From Desulfobaculum sp044987625 (lineage in GTDB: Bacteria > Desulfobacterota > Desulfovibrionia > Desulfovibrionales > Desulfovibrionaceae): 64,000 bases of DNA. Shown here in pieces: positions 7,768 to 17,008 of this stretch (positions are counted from its first letter, which is position 1; the number at the start of each line of letters is the position of its first letter). The notes under the pieces were generated by a model, which made no database searches, had not been told where the DNA came from, and saw nothing but the letters and a program-made list of their open reading frames with translations. The position numbers were made by a program, and so were the translations under genes. The stretch spans positions 558,001 through 622,000 of the forward strand of contig NZ_JBJDSB010000001.1 in the NCBI RefSeq assembly GCF_044987625.1. Reading direction: 5' to 3'.

Positions 7768-10149
7768 TTAGTCCGCAGTGTCTTCGGCGTCGGCAAGGGT
7801 GAAGCCGTTCTTACCCTGCCGCTTGGTCACGTACAGAGCGCGGTCCGCCCAGCGCACCAGTTTTTCCGGGTCCTCGCCGTGCATGGGGCACAGGCTGCCG
7901 CCAATGCTCGCGCCCACCTGACACGACACCCCGCCACAGACGCACGGCTCGGACAAAGCCGCCAGCAGGTCCTCGGCGTAACGCCTCAGAGCGTCCGCAT
8001 CCTCCACATTCCACAGCAGAATGCCAAATTCATCCCCGCCAAGGCGCGCGGCAACGTCGGTCTTGCGCAGGTGGGTCGTAATGCGCCCCGCCAGCACAAC
8101 AAGCAGTTCATCCCCTGCCTGATGCCCGTGGCGGTCGTTCACCTGCTTGAAACCATCGAGGTCGAGGGCAAGGATGCCCACATTCTCGCCCGTACGGCGC
8201 GACTGCGCCACCATGCGCTCCAAGTTTTCGTAAAACACCGTGCGGTTGGACAGCCCGGTCAAGTCGTCATGCATGGCAAGGCGCTGCAGTTCCTCGGCCT
8301 TTCTGTGCCAACTGGTCACGTCTGTGACGATGCCTTCAATGCGCTCCAGTTCGCCATCATCCGAAAAAATGCCCCGGTAGCTGCTGCGCACCCAAAAGAT
8401 GGAGCCATCACGGCGGCGGGCTTCGTACTCAAAGCCGTGCACCATGCCATGCTCGCGTACGGCATCCAGCACCTTGCCGCGCATAAGCGGGTCCACATAC
8501 AGTTCGCGCCCTATGTCCTGCACCTCGGCCACAAAGGCCTCCGGCCCGGCGTAGCCAAACATCTCGGCCATGGCACGGTTCGCCGCGATGTAGCGCCCGC
8601 CGGGCAGAGACGTAAACACCCCTTCGGCAGCGTTCTCAAAGATGGTGCGGTAGACAACCTCGGCATTGCGCAGGGCGTCTTCCATACGCTTTCGTTCGGT
8701 GATGTCGCGCCCGACGCCCACCACGCCGATGATATCGCCATCCGGCCCCAGAAACGGCGTATGCAGCGTTTCAAACAGGCGCAGACCACCGCCCGGAAAG
8801 TTCACCCATTCCTCGCGCGCCAGCGTGCGCTTGCTGCGCAGCGTCTCGCGCTCATGCTCCTCAAAACGGGCGGATATATCGGCAGGGAAAATCTCACGAT
8901 TCCGCTTGCCAATGAACGCCTCCACAGCAAGGCACGCCTCATCGGCAAAGGCTTTGTTCACGCCCAAGAAGCGCAGTTCCGTGTCCTTGTAATAGACAAT
9001 GTCCGGCACGGAATCGATAAGGGCGGAGAGCAGGTTCCGGCTTTCCTGCACCGTGTCCATCATGCGGCGGTTGTCGGTGATGTCCAGCACCACCCCCACA
9101 ATGCCAAGGGGCTTGCCCGCCTCATCCAGCAGGAGTTCCTTGGTGATGAGGGTGTCGCGGAGCATGCCGCGCCGGGATTGGACTTTGGTCTCGTAACGCT
9201 GGGTTATCGCGCCGCCGCTGGCGATAAGCTCGGCGTCCATGCGCTCGTAAATATCCGCATGCTCCGCCGGGAACAACTCCCGGACGGTCTTGCCGATGAC
9301 CTCGCTCGCTTCTCGCCCGGCAATATCCTCGTAACAGCTATTGACCAGCTCAATACGCCCATGGATATCCTTAAAGAAAATCGCAATGGGCAAGGCCGAA
9401 ACAAGAGACTGCATAAAGGCGTTGCGGCTACGCAGGGCAGACTTGAAATGCATCTGCTCCGTAATGTCCACAAACACGCCCTCAATGGTGCCGTCGCCAG
9501 TGGCGGTTCCCGAAAAGACCGCATGGCGTAGCTGCCCATCCCGGCGGCGGAAGCGGATGGGCACCCCACCAACGCGCCCGGTCTGCCGCACCTGCTCCAC
9601 AGCCCGCTCCCGAGCCTCGGAATTCTCAATGAAGCTGCGTTCATTTTGCTCCCGGACAAGCTCCTCCGGCGAGGTGAACCCCAGCATCTTCGCCAGCGGC
9701 ATATTGGCCGACAGCAAACGCGTGCCGTCCATATTCGAGCGGCACGCACCAATGGAGGCAAGGGAAAACAACGCGTTTTGCTCCGCAAGGCGGGCCTCGG
9801 AAATGGCCAAACGCCGCTCCGCATCGCGGCGGGCAGCGCTGTGCTCGCGGACGGAGCGGGACAAGCTGAGAACGCGGAGCACCAAAGCCGCCACCACTGC
9901 GACCACCGCCACAGCACCAACGACCAGTACCCAGTCCTGCGCGGTTGGACCTGCCCCAACGGACATATCAAGGCGGCATCCCGCCAATCCAAGCACGGCG
10001 GCCCCGGCGGTCACAAAACGCGCCCGGCTTCGCCATGCGGCGCATCCATGCGCCCTCTCACCCGTGTTCGCCACGTTGCTTCCCTCTCCCCACATTTCCG
10101 AAAAGACCAACAATCCCCTGCGTGCATTGGCAAAACCTATCGGTATCAT
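7768..10149 (-). CDS. Membrane-anchored diguanylate cyclase with four PAS domains and a GGDEF domain
   Basis: Predicted to make cyclic di-GMP from two GTP. The N-terminus has one or two hydrophobic segments (around residues 45-55 and 73-95), then four PAS/PAC repeats, each ending in a DIT(E/D/S)-type PAC motif (VDITEQ, LDITDN, RDITER, TDVTSW). The C-terminal cyclase has LAMHDDLTGLSNR, then RLGGDEF with the active-site GGDEF at residues 704-708. An inhibitory-site RxxD (RKTD, 695-698) stands exactly five residues before GGDEF, so the enzyme looks active and product-inhibited. There is no EAL or HD-GYP domain. ATG 10149 is used; a second ATG at residue 19 is possible, and neither has a strong ribosome-binding site. 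It is a stand-alone gene. Confidence 0.92.
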   Translation of the reverse strand: MIPIGFANARRGLLVFSEMWGEGSNVANTGERAHGCAAWRSRARFVTAGAAVLGLAGCRLDMSVGAGPTAQDWVLVVGAVAVVAVVAALVLRVLSLSRSVREHSAARRDAERRLAISEARLAEQNALFSLASIGACRSNMDGTRLLSANMPLAKMLGFTSPEELVREQNERSFIENSEARERAVEQVRQTGRVGGVPIRFRRRDGQLRHAVFSGTATGDGTIEGVFVDITEQMHFKSALRSRNAFMQSLVSALPIAIFFKDIHGRIELVNSCYEDIAGREASEVIGKTVRELFPAEHADIYERMDAELIASGGAITQRYETKVQSRRGMLRDTLITKELLLDEAGKPLGIVGVVLDITDNRRMMDTVQESRNLLSALIDSVPDIVYYKDTELRFLGVNKAFADEACLAVEAFIGKRNREIFPADISARFEEHERETLRSKRTLAREEWVNFPGGGLRLFETLHTPFLGPDGDIIGVVGVGRDITERKRMEDALRNAEVVYRTIFENAAEGVFTSLPGGRYIAANRAMAEMFGYAGPEAFVAEVQDIGRELYVDPLMRGKVLDAVREHGMVHGFEYEARRRDGSIFWVRSSYRGIFSDDGELERIEGIVTDVTSWHRKAEELQRLAMHDDLTGLSNRTVFYENLERMVAQSRRTGENVGILALDLDGFKQVNDRHGHQAGDELLVVLAGRITTHLRKTDVAARLGGDEFGILLWNVEDADALRRYAEDLLAALSEPCVCGGVSCQVGASIGGSLCPMHGEDPEKLVRWADRALYVTKRQGKNGFTLADAEDTAD

Positions 10150-10313
10150 AGCACAACCGGAAACACCAACGGGATGACATTATGCAACCTGCCTACAACC
10201 TGCCGGAATATAAGGCTTTATCAAGAATCCACCCTCCCCATCCATCCCCTTTGCCACCCGGTGCCCCCTCTGCTAGGATGCGCCGACCTTACAACCAGCA
10301 GGAGATTAGCCCC

Positions 10314-10775
10314 ATGAAACTCTACAGCAGCTCTTTTCAGGAGGGGACGCGCATCCCTCTCCAGTTCACCTGCGACGCCAGCGACTTTTCCCCAGCACTT
10401 GACTGGGACGATGCCCCCGAGGGCACGCAGTCCTTTGCCCTGCTTTGCGAAGACCCGGACGCTCCGGGCGGCACGTGGACGCACTGGGTTGTCTATGGCA
10501 TCCCCGGCGTGGCCTTTCGCCTTGCGGCCAAGATTCCCCGCACCGAGGAGCACCCCTCCGGCATGAAGCAGGGGCTGAACTCGTGGGGCAACCTCGGCTA
10601 CAATGGTCCCTGCCCACCCGAAGGCCACGGCAAGCACCGCTACATCTTCACCGTGTACGCGCTGGACTGCGAGTTGGACCTTGACCCCAAAAATGCCACG
10701 CGCGACGCCCTCCTCGCCGCCATGGACGGACACATTCTCGACTCGGCCCAAACCATGGGCACCTACTCCCGATAG
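10314..10775 (+). CDS. YbhB/YbcL family (PEBP / Raf kinase inhibitor-like) protein
   Basis: 153 residues of the phosphatidylethanolamine-binding-protein fold. Visible are the N-terminal CDASDFSPALDW (family: CxGxxxSPxLxW), LLCEDPDAPGGTWTHWVVYGIP (the DPDAP ligand-site signature), GLNSWGNLGYNGPCPPEGHGKHRY (GxxGYxGPxPPxGxHRY) and a C-terminal helix. Its biochemical role in bacteria is not settled. The ATG at 10314 follows CAGGAG at a good spacing; a longer open frame back to 10182 lacks family similarity. It is followed by a strong terminator. Confidence 0.92.
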   Translation: MKLYSSSFQEGTRIPLQFTCDASDFSPALDWDDAPEGTQSFALLCEDPDAPGGTWTHWVVYGIPGVAFRLAAKIPRTEEHPSGMKQGLNSWGNLGYNGPCPPEGHGKHRYIFTVYALDCELDLDPKNATRDALLAAMDGHILDSAQTMGTYSR

Positions 10776-10780
10776 CCGCC

Positions 10781-10813
10781 AGCCGCTGCCCCTCCCGGTA
10801 GCGGCTTTTTTTT
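10781..10813 (+). terminator. Intrinsic terminator after the PEBP-family gene
   Basis: A ten-pair stem (10781-10790 with 10797-10806, one G-T pair) is followed by eight T. It starts six bases after the stop codon. Confidence 0.9.
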
Positions 10814-10939
10814 GCGCTCTACCCTCCCGGCATTGCAAGGCATCACGCCGGGGCTTCGCGCATGGGCCATTTTCCCCTGCACTCCTGCCCGTCCTGTGCT
10901 ATGGTGTGCCTTTCGTGACATCCATCCCCGGAGGGCTCC

Positions 10940-11719
10940 ATGCCAATACGCTCGTGGCTGATGCCATTCTACATCGGCCTTGTCCTTCTTGCGGCGCTGG
11001 CCGCGTGCGCCGGCTACCCCACGCGCCTTGCGCCCGTGCCGCAGCAGTTGCCCGCACGCGGTGACGCTATTCCCGCCGATGCGGACTACGCCGCCCGCGC
11101 CATCTTCGCCACCATACAAGGCGCCCCCCTCAACGGCGCCCACATGCCGCCGGAAGTCGCGGACGCCCTTGACGACGACTTCGACTACCCCGGCTTTACC
11201 GTGGCCGAACATACGCTCTACGACTCACGCGAGCGGGGCGACGGCCCACAGGGGCGTTTTGCCAGCGGCATACTCCGCGTTGCCGACGCCAACGGACGCG
11301 CCGCACGCATCATGTACAGCGCCACCTACACCGTAGGCCGCGGCGGCCTGCACATCGACGCCGCGCAGGCCGCGCCTGTGTCCGTAGAGCATCCACGCAT
11401 TACAGCCATGCTCATCCCCAAGGATGCCATGCCGCAGGCCGATGAACTGCCAAAACACTGGACCGGCATCTATCATACCCTCAGCGCCCTCAATGTTATG
11501 CCCGAAGACGGCCTGACCAGTCTCGACCAGCTTTCCACCCACACGCTGGTGGTCTTTGTTATGGACCGCCTACCCGCCGTGGCCGAAGTCCGCATGGCCT
11601 TTGACCTCTCGGACATCGTCCGCCTCGGCAAACCGCTGGCCCTGTCCTACGATCAATATCTGGACCTTGGCGGCTGGCGCATCGCCGTCGTGCAATTGCG
11701 CCCACAGCGCACCATCTGA
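10940..11719 (+). CDS. Putative outer- or inner-membrane lipoprotein of unknown function
   Basis: 259 residues. The N-terminus is a lipoprotein signal: MPIRSW, then a hydrophobic core, then the lipobox LAAC with the acylated Cys at residue 23. The +2 residue is Ala, so in Gram-negative logic an outer-membrane destination is favoured. The mature part is a single soluble domain with no motif I recognise. The ATG has GGAGGG nine bases upstream. It is monocistronic, between two terminator-like hairpins. Confidence 0.8.
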   Translation: MPIRSWLMPFYIGLVLLAALAACAGYPTRLAPVPQQLPARGDAIPADADYAARAIFATIQGAPLNGAHMPPEVADALDDDFDYPGFTVAEHTLYDSRERGDGPQGRFASGILRVADANGRAARIMYSATYTVGRGGLHIDAAQAAPVSVEHPRITAMLIPKDAMPQADELPKHWTGIYHTLSALNVMPEDGLTSLDQLSTHTLVVFVMDRLPAVAEVRMAFDLSDIVRLGKPLALSYDQYLDLGGWRIAVVQLRPQRTI

Positions 11720-11739
11720 CCTATTGCCCCAAAACGACA

Positions 11740-11764
11740 AACGGCCCGCCAAAGGCGGGCCGTT
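11740..11764. terminator. Convergent hairpin between the lipoprotein and Dabb genes
   Basis: An 11-bp perfect stem (11740-11750 with 11754-11764) has an AAA loop, 20 bases after the plus-strand stop and 44 bases after the minus-strand stop. Neither side has a long T-run. Confidence 0.6.
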
Positions 11765-11808
11765 GAAGCGTCTTGCGCAGCGCTCATCGCCGCGCGAAAA
11801 AACATCAC

Positions 11809-12114
11809 CTAGTCTACGCGGTAGTCCACGCAGCGGCGCTCGGTCACGACCTTTTTGATGAACTCCACCACCTTCAGGTGCTCGGGGTGCACGGCGTAGG
11901 CGGCAAGGGCGTCGGTGTCCTCGAAGGTGGTGTACAGCGCCACATCGCTCACGCCGCCTTCGGGGTCGATATTGATGCCCACTTCAAGCTCCAACGGGCC
12001 GGGGACGCGGCCCCTCAGGTCTTCGAGCATGGTCTTCATACGTTTGGCGTTTTCAGCCTTGGGCGCACCTTCGGCTTCGTCCTTCAGGGTCCACATCACG
12101 ATATGCTTGATCAT
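11809..12114 (-). CDS. Dabb-family (stress-responsive A/B barrel) protein
   Basis: 101 residues with the dimeric alpha/beta barrel pattern: MIKHIVMWTLKDEAEG at the N-terminus (family: M..H.V.....), a central helix NAKRMKTMLEDL, LEVGINIDPEGGVSDVALYTTFED, and HPEHLKVVEFI near the end. The molecular function of these small proteins is mostly unknown. The ATG at 12114 has GGAGG at ideal spacing; a TTG twelve bases further upstream overlaps that site and is unlikely to be the start. It is probably co-transcribed with the thioesterase 35 bases upstream. Confidence 0.85.
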   Translation of the reverse strand: MIKHIVMWTLKDEAEGAPKAENAKRMKTMLEDLRGRVPGPLELEVGINIDPEGGVSDVALYTTFEDTDALAAYAVHPEHLKVVEFIKKVVTERRCVDYRVD

Positions 12115-12149
12115 TTTGGCCTCCAAGCCGCGCGGGAGCGGGCTGAGTG

Positions 12150-12644
12150 TCAGGGGTTGCCGTGCTGGGATTCGCTCTCGCGCTGGCGCTCCTGCCTGCG
12201 GATGCGGCGGCGGTTTTCGGCCTCATTCCAGCGGCGGTGGTCTTCGTCTGTCTCCAGAATCAGGGGCGGGACCTCGCGGGGTTTGCCGTCCTTATCGAGG
12301 GACACAAAGGTTACATAGGCCGAGGCGCAGTAGCGCTTCTCGCCCGTGAACATGTTCTCGGACTCCACACGCACACCAATTTCCATGGACGTACGGCCCG
12401 TATAGTTCAGACTGGCCTTAAAGCTGACCATCTCGCCCACGTACACGGGCTGCAAAAAGTTCAAGCGGTCGATGGACGCGGTGACGGCGTTGGAACGGCA
12501 ATGGCGCATGGCCACGGTGCCGGCGGCGATGTCGATGTACTTCAGCGTAACACCGCCATGGACGTTGCCCGCGGGGTTGGCATCCTGCGGGAGCATCCGT
12601 TGGTTCAGCGTGGTGGCGGACTCGCGCTTGGTCTTTCCTTTCAT
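12150..12644 (-). CDS. Hotdog-fold acyl-CoA thioesterase (YciA/BACH type)
   Basis: Predicted to hydrolyse acyl-CoA to free acid and CoA. 164 residues with the hexameric thioesterase signature NPAGNVHGGVTLKYID (conserved Asn, His and Gly-Gly) followed by DRLNFLQPVYVGEMVSFKASLNYTGRTSMEIGV and CASAYVTFV. The C-terminal ~30 residues are Arg/Glu-rich and probably helical. Two ATGs overlap at 12644 and 12647; the GGGAGG site favours 12644. Confidence 0.9.
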   Translation of the reverse strand: MKGKTKRESATTLNQRMLPQDANPAGNVHGGVTLKYIDIAAGTVAMRHCRSNAVTASIDRLNFLQPVYVGEMVSFKASLNYTGRTSMEIGVRVESENMFTGEKRYCASAYVTFVSLDKDGKPREVPPLILETDEDHRRWNEAENRRRIRRQERQRESESQHGNP

Positions 12645-12781
12645 CATTCCTCCCTGTGCGTCGCCGCGGCGGGTGGGCCCCGGCGTTTCTGGATGCAGAA
12701 TAGCGGGAAACGTCGCCGTTGTCCTCTGCTTCCCGCCCATCTGGACAGGGGGCTCCAGAGCGCCCCTTCAGATACGGCAAT

Positions 12782-12844
12782 CCCCCGGCCATGCTGGGCA
12801 TGACCGGGGGACGCCGTGGCCGGAGCCACCGGGATGGCTCCGGC
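12782..12844 (-). terminator. Tandem hairpins closing the lactate operon
   Basis: Two adjacent stems lie after the lutAB stop: 12819-12844 (10-bp perfect stem, six-base loop), ten bases past the stop, and 12782-12810 (12 pairs with one mismatch). There is no clear T-run, so they may act as 3' stabilisers as well as terminators. Confidence 0.6.
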
Positions 12845-12853
12845 TTCAAGGCA

Positions 12854-15013
12854 TTATTTCAGGCGTTCAGCCAGTGCCTCGGCAATGTGGCGAACCTTGA
12901 TGGAATCGCCACGGCGGCGGGCACCGCCACGAAGCTGCATCACGCAGCCGGGGCAGTCCGTCAGCAACTGCTTGGCACCGGTCTTCTTGATGTTGTCGAG
13001 CTTCTTGTTCAGCAGCTCGCGGGATTCCTCGGGGAACTTCACGGAGAAGGTACCCCCGAAGCCGCAACACACGTCTTCCTCGTCGGCCTTGGCGTAGTCG
13101 AGGCCGGACTTCTGGATGAGGTCCTGCGGGGCTTCCTTCACGCCGAGGCCACGGCACAGGTGGCAGGGAGCGTGGTAGGTGGTCTTCTCGGTGACGGCCA
13201 CGGTCTTGAAATCGTCCGTGTCGTAGCCGAGGACGTCGCGCACAAAGGAGCTGAAGTCGATGACCTTGTCCGCAAACTGCTGCACCTTCACCTTCATGGC
13301 GGCGTTGTCTTCAAGCAGCTTGGGGTAGTTGTGCTTGAGGTGCGATGCGCAGGAGGCGCACAGGGTGATGATGTAGTCGTATTCCGCCGGATCAAAGGCA
13401 GACACGTTCTGCTCCGCCACCTCGGCGGCGTGAGACATCTCGCCCATCATCTGCAGGGGCAGACCGCAGCAGGACTGGTCCATGGGGAACGCCATCTGGA
13501 CGTCCTTCTTCTCCAGCACTTTCACGGCGGCGTCCATCTGCTCGGGGTACACAAAGTCCTGCACGCAACCGGCAAAGAGGCCGACACGCAGGCCGCTACC
13601 CTTCAGGCGGGGCTCGATCTCCTTCCACATATCGCGGAAGGGCTTGTCCGCCACGGTGGGCAGAGCGCGGAAGTTGTGCTCCTTGAAGAACATCAGCGGC
13701 AGGTGCCGCAGGAAGCCTTCCTTATCCTTCATGGGCACCTGACCAACCTTGGCCGTGCGCAGCAGGGTGTGGAAGAGCTTGCGGTTCTTCATCAGCTTGC
13801 CCAGCAGCGTGGAGTACAGGGGGTGGCCCTCTTCCTCGACGGTACGGGCGTGCACTTCCTTGATGAGGCGCGGCAGATCGATGCCCGCGGCGCAGACTTC
13901 CTTACATGCGCCACAGTTGATGCAGTTCTGCACAAGGTTCTTGGCCTTGTCGCGGCCGTGGAAGAAGTAGGTCAGGATGAGGCCGATGGCGCCGATGTAG
14001 ACGTGACCCATCTTGTGGCCGCCAACCAGACGGTACACGGGGCAGACGTTGGCGCATGCGCCACAGCGCACACAGCGCATCACCTGCGAAAAGTCCTTGT
14101 CCTCGGCCATGGCGCTACGGCCGTTGTCGAGGAAGACCACGTGCATTTCCTTCTTGCCGTCCGTGGTGGTGGCACACTCGTTGGCACCGGTAATCCACGT
14201 GATGTAGGAGGTCAGAGCCTGACCGGTGGCATTACGCGGCAGGGCCTTGAGCACGCGCAGGGCGTCGTGGATGGTGGGGGTCAGCTTGTCCAGGCCACAC
14301 AGGGCAACGTGCACGCGGGGCAGCGTGCTGACCAGACGGGCGTTGCCTTCGTTGGTGACCAGGCCGATGGTGCCGGTCTCGGCAACGGCAAAGTTGCCGC
14401 CGGAGATGCCCATGTCTGCCTCGGCAAAGTGGCGGCGCAGTTCGCGGCGGGCCACTTTCACCAGCTTCTGGATGTCGGAGTCCTGCTGCTTGCCGGTGAC
14501 GTCGGTGAAGAGGTCGCGCACCTGATAGCGGGACAGGTGGATGGCCGGCATGACCATGTGCGAAGGGCCTTCCTTGCGCATCTGGATGATCCATTCGCCA
14601 AGGTCGGTCTCCACCACTTCAAACTCACTTTCGAGGTGATGGTTGAGGTGGGTTTCCTCAGCGGTCATGGACTTGGACTTGATGATCTTCTTCACGTCGT
14701 TGTCGCGGGCGATCTTGGCGATAAGCTCGTTGGCTTCGCGGGCGGTCTTGGCGAGGTGGACGTGCACGCCTGCGGCCTCGGCCTTGGCCTTGAACTCTTC
14801 AAAGAGCTCGGGCAGGCGCTGGATGGCTTCGTCCTTGGCATCGGCAATGTGGCCGATGAGCTCGCGCTCATTCACATCGGCAAAGGCATTGATGCGGTTG
14901 GCGCGGTAGGCGGTGGCAAAGTTGTCCATGGCCTGACGCAGAAAGTCGTCGTCGAGGGCTTCCTTACAAAATTTGCGGTAATCCGAGAGGGATTTCGTCT
15001 TTACGTCCTGCAT
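12854..15013 (-). CDS. Fused LutA-LutB-type L-lactate dehydrogenase iron-sulfur subunit
   Basis: 719 residues. An N-terminal LUD/LutB domain (~60-290, with NFAVAETGTIGLVTNEGN) leads into two [4Fe-4S] motifs, CVRCGACANVCPVY and CINCGACKEVCAAG (the second lacks the usual Pro). Two CCG (heterodisulfide reductase B-like) domains follow: DQSCCGLPLQ with LCASCASH, and AEPCH-like TTYHAPCH, DVCCGFGGTF, LLTDCPGCVMQ. In Bacillus and Shewanella types these parts are separate LutA and LutB proteins; the fused form is the Desulfovibrio type (DVU3033-like). With LutC it should oxidise L-lactate to pyruvate. The ATG at 15013 is one base after the lutC stop, so the two are translationally coupled. Confidence 0.92.
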   Translation of the reverse strand: MQDVKTKSLSDYRKFCKEALDDDFLRQAMDNFATAYRANRINAFADVNERELIGHIADAKDEAIQRLPELFEEFKAKAEAAGVHVHLAKTAREANELIAKIARDNDVKKIIKSKSMTAEETHLNHHLESEFEVVETDLGEWIIQMRKEGPSHMVMPAIHLSRYQVRDLFTDVTGKQQDSDIQKLVKVARRELRRHFAEADMGISGGNFAVAETGTIGLVTNEGNARLVSTLPRVHVALCGLDKLTPTIHDALRVLKALPRNATGQALTSYITWITGANECATTTDGKKEMHVVFLDNGRSAMAEDKDFSQVMRCVRCGACANVCPVYRLVGGHKMGHVYIGAIGLILTYFFHGRDKAKNLVQNCINCGACKEVCAAGIDLPRLIKEVHARTVEEEGHPLYSTLLGKLMKNRKLFHTLLRTAKVGQVPMKDKEGFLRHLPLMFFKEHNFRALPTVADKPFRDMWKEIEPRLKGSGLRVGLFAGCVQDFVYPEQMDAAVKVLEKKDVQMAFPMDQSCCGLPLQMMGEMSHAAEVAEQNVSAFDPAEYDYIITLCASCASHLKHNYPKLLEDNAAMKVKVQQFADKVIDFSSFVRDVLGYDTDDFKTVAVTEKTTYHAPCHLCRGLGVKEAPQDLIQKSGLDYAKADEEDVCCGFGGTFSVKFPEESRELLNKKLDNIKKTGAKQLLTDCPGCVMQLRGGARRRGDSIKVRHIAEALAERLK

Positions 15014-15014
15014 C

Positions 15015-15641
15015 CTAGTCCTCCAGCAGCAGAATGTGCAGTTCCAGCGGGCCATGAACACCCATGGCAAGCACGCGCTCGATGTCGGCGGTGCGGCTCG
15101 GTCCGGTGATGAACGCCATGTAGCTGGGGGAATCGTCCACCATGGAGACGAAATCCTTCTCCACCTCGTAGGTAGTGGCGCGCAGGCGGGACTTGGGCAG
15201 AATGGCGACATGATTCTCGGCAATCATCGTGGTCAGGCGGACCTCTTCGCTGGAGGACTGCTGCACCAGGGTGCCGGAGTCCGCAACGCCGTAGTCAGCA
15301 ACGGTCACGCCGATGTCGATACCGGCCAGATGGTTGCGCATGCCTTCCTTGATCAGCGTAAAGCCGCCCTCCTCGCACAGGCCTGCGAGTTCGGCAAAGG
15401 CGTCATCATCAAGGGCAGGGGCAGAAATGACTTTGTCCTGCTTGGCGTCACAGGTAGCCTGCGCGCCGTCGGACAGAGCCTCGCCGCAGCCGGAAAGCAG
15501 CAGCTGGCAGGCGTCCTTCTTCGAGCAGAGATCCATGGTGTAGGCAAAAGCCTCGGAAAGGCTCTTCACCTCGGAGACGGTAGCGCCGACCTTGGTGGCG
15601 CGCTCCGAGAACTCCGTAACGAGTTGTTCATTTGAGCTCAT
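15015..15641 (-). CDS. lutC: LutC/YkgG-type LUD-domain protein
   Basis: 208 residues with the LUD-domain core: GVTVADYGVADSGTLVQQSS, then LTTMIAENHVAILPKSRL, and near the end FITGPSRTADIERVLAMGVHGP, the family signature. It is the third component of the LutABC L-lactate oxidation complex. ATG 15641 is preceded by GGGGAGG. It sits directly upstream of the fused lutAB gene and downstream of ackA, from which it is separated by an attenuator-like hairpin. Confidence 0.9.
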   Translation of the reverse strand: MSSNEQLVTEFSERATKVGATVSEVKSLSEAFAYTMDLCSKKDACQLLLSGCGEALSDGAQATCDAKQDKVISAPALDDDAFAELAGLCEEGGFTLIKEGMRNHLAGIDIGVTVADYGVADSGTLVQQSSSEEVRLTTMIAENHVAILPKSRLRATTYEVEKDFVSMVDDSPSYMAFITGPSRTADIERVLAMGVHGPLELHILLLED

Positions 15642-15710
15642 ACGTATTCCTCCCCATATCGGGCACGTTACTGTCCATTCCGCACTCCGTCAGGACGCGG
15701 ATTCCTTAAA

Positions 15711-15749
15711 GAAAAGGTAGGGACCTCCGGCACAGAGGAGGTCCCTACC
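15711..15749 (-). terminator. Hairpin with U-tract between lutC and ackA
   Basis: The minus-strand transcript would form a 13-bp perfect stem (15737-15749 with 15716-15728, eight-base loop) followed by TTTTC and TTT. Because of gene order (ackA upstream of nothing else, lutC upstream), it lies 14 bases beyond the lutC-side leader and 15 bases before the ackA stop at 15764: the polymerase leaving ackA meets it before lutC. It may be a partial terminator that lowers lutC-lutAB expression. Confidence 0.75.
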
Positions 15750-15763
15750 CTTATGTGAGTGGA

Positions 15764-16981
15764 TTACGCAGACTTGGTGCCGATAAGGGCCTCAGTGTGC
15801 TGCGCGATGGCAAGCTCTTCGTTCGTGCGGATGACGAACACGGGCGTGCGGGAGCTTTCAGTGGAGATGCGCATCCAGTCGCCGGGGCGCTGGGCGTTGG
15901 CTTCGGTATCCAGCTCGATGCCAAAGTTCTCCAGACCGCTCAGGGTCTTGGCGCGGACGATGTCGTCGTTCTCGCCGATGCCGGCGGTGAAGACGATGCC
16001 GTCAACGCGGCCGAGTTCGGCCATGTAGGCGCCGATGTACTGGCGCACACGGTGGCAGAGCATGTCCAGAGCAAGCTGAGCGCGCTCGTCGCCCTTTTCG
16101 CAGGCGGCGTGGATGTCGCGCAGGTCGGACATACCGCACAGGCCCTGCAGGCCAGACTTCTTGGTGACCATTTCGTCCAGTTCATCAATGGTCATGCCCT
16201 TTTCGCGGGCGATGAAGCCAAGGATGGTGGGGTCGATGTTACCGGTACGGGTGCCCATGATGACGCCGCCGGTGGGGGTGAGGCCCATGGAGGTGTCGAT
16301 GCACTTGCCGTCCTTGATGGCGGTCACGGAGCTGCCGTTACCGAGGTGGACGGTGATGAGGTTCAGCTCGTCCAGCGGGCGCTCCAGCAACTCGGCGGCC
16401 TGACCGGCCACGTAGCGGTGGGAGGTGCCGTGGAAGCCGTAGCGGCGCACGTGCAGTTCCTCGTACATCTCGTAGGGCAGCGCGTAGTGGTACGCGTGCG
16501 GGGGCATGGTCTGATGGAAGGCGGTGTCGAACACAACCACATGGCCGGCATTGGGGAACAGGCGCTGGGCCACGTTGATGCCGGCGAGGTGACCGGGGTT
16601 GTGCAGGGGCGCGAGAGGTGCAACCTCTTCAATGCCCTTCTTCACTTCCTCGGTAACGATCATGGGAGTGGTGTACTTTTCGCCGCCGTGGACGATACGG
16701 TGACCCACGCCCTCGATCTCGGACGTATCGGTGATAACGCCAATCTCCTTGGAGACCAGCTTCTCGATGACCAGCTCCATGCCGACCTCATGGTCCGCGA
16801 TGGGCTGTTCGAAAACGCTTTTGGATTCCTGATCGGTGTCGGGGTAGCGCTTGTGGGAGAGGACACCCATGTCCAGACCGATGCGTTCCACAACGCCGCT
16901 GGCCAGCACGGAATCGGCGGCCATGTCGAACAGCTGATACTTGATGGAGGAGCTGCCGGAATTGATAACCAAAATCTTCAT
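15764..16981 (-). CDS. ackA: Acetate kinase
   Basis: Makes ATP and acetate from acetyl phosphate, the substrate-level phosphorylation step of lactate oxidation. 405 residues. Visible are MKILVINSGSSSIKYQLFD (signature 1, phosphate motif), HGGEKYTTP, VVFDTAFHQTMP, RRYGFHGTSH (signature 2), LITVHLGNGSSVTAIKDG and VFTAGIGEND. The ATG at 16981 follows AAAGGA; an in-frame start seven codons upstream lacks family similarity. It lies 27 bases downstream of pta. Confidence 0.97.
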   Translation of the reverse strand: MKILVINSGSSSIKYQLFDMAADSVLASGVVERIGLDMGVLSHKRYPDTDQESKSVFEQPIADHEVGMELVIEKLVSKEIGVITDTSEIEGVGHRIVHGGEKYTTPMIVTEEVKKGIEEVAPLAPLHNPGHLAGINVAQRLFPNAGHVVVFDTAFHQTMPPHAYHYALPYEMYEELHVRRYGFHGTSHRYVAGQAAELLERPLDELNLITVHLGNGSSVTAIKDGKCIDTSMGLTPTGGVIMGTRTGNIDPTILGFIAREKGMTIDELDEMVTKKSGLQGLCGMSDLRDIHAACEKGDERAQLALDMLCHRVRQYIGAYMAELGRVDGIVFTAGIGENDDIVRAKTLSGLENFGIELDTEANAQRPGDWMRISTESSRTPVFVIRTNEELAIAQHTEALIGTKSA

Positions 16982-17008
16982 GTTTCTATCCTTTCTATTC
17001 AAACGGGC

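Noticed and set aside
12115..12126. TTG start four codons upstream for the Dabb gene
   Set aside because: The TTG overlaps the GGAGG that serves the ATG at 12114.
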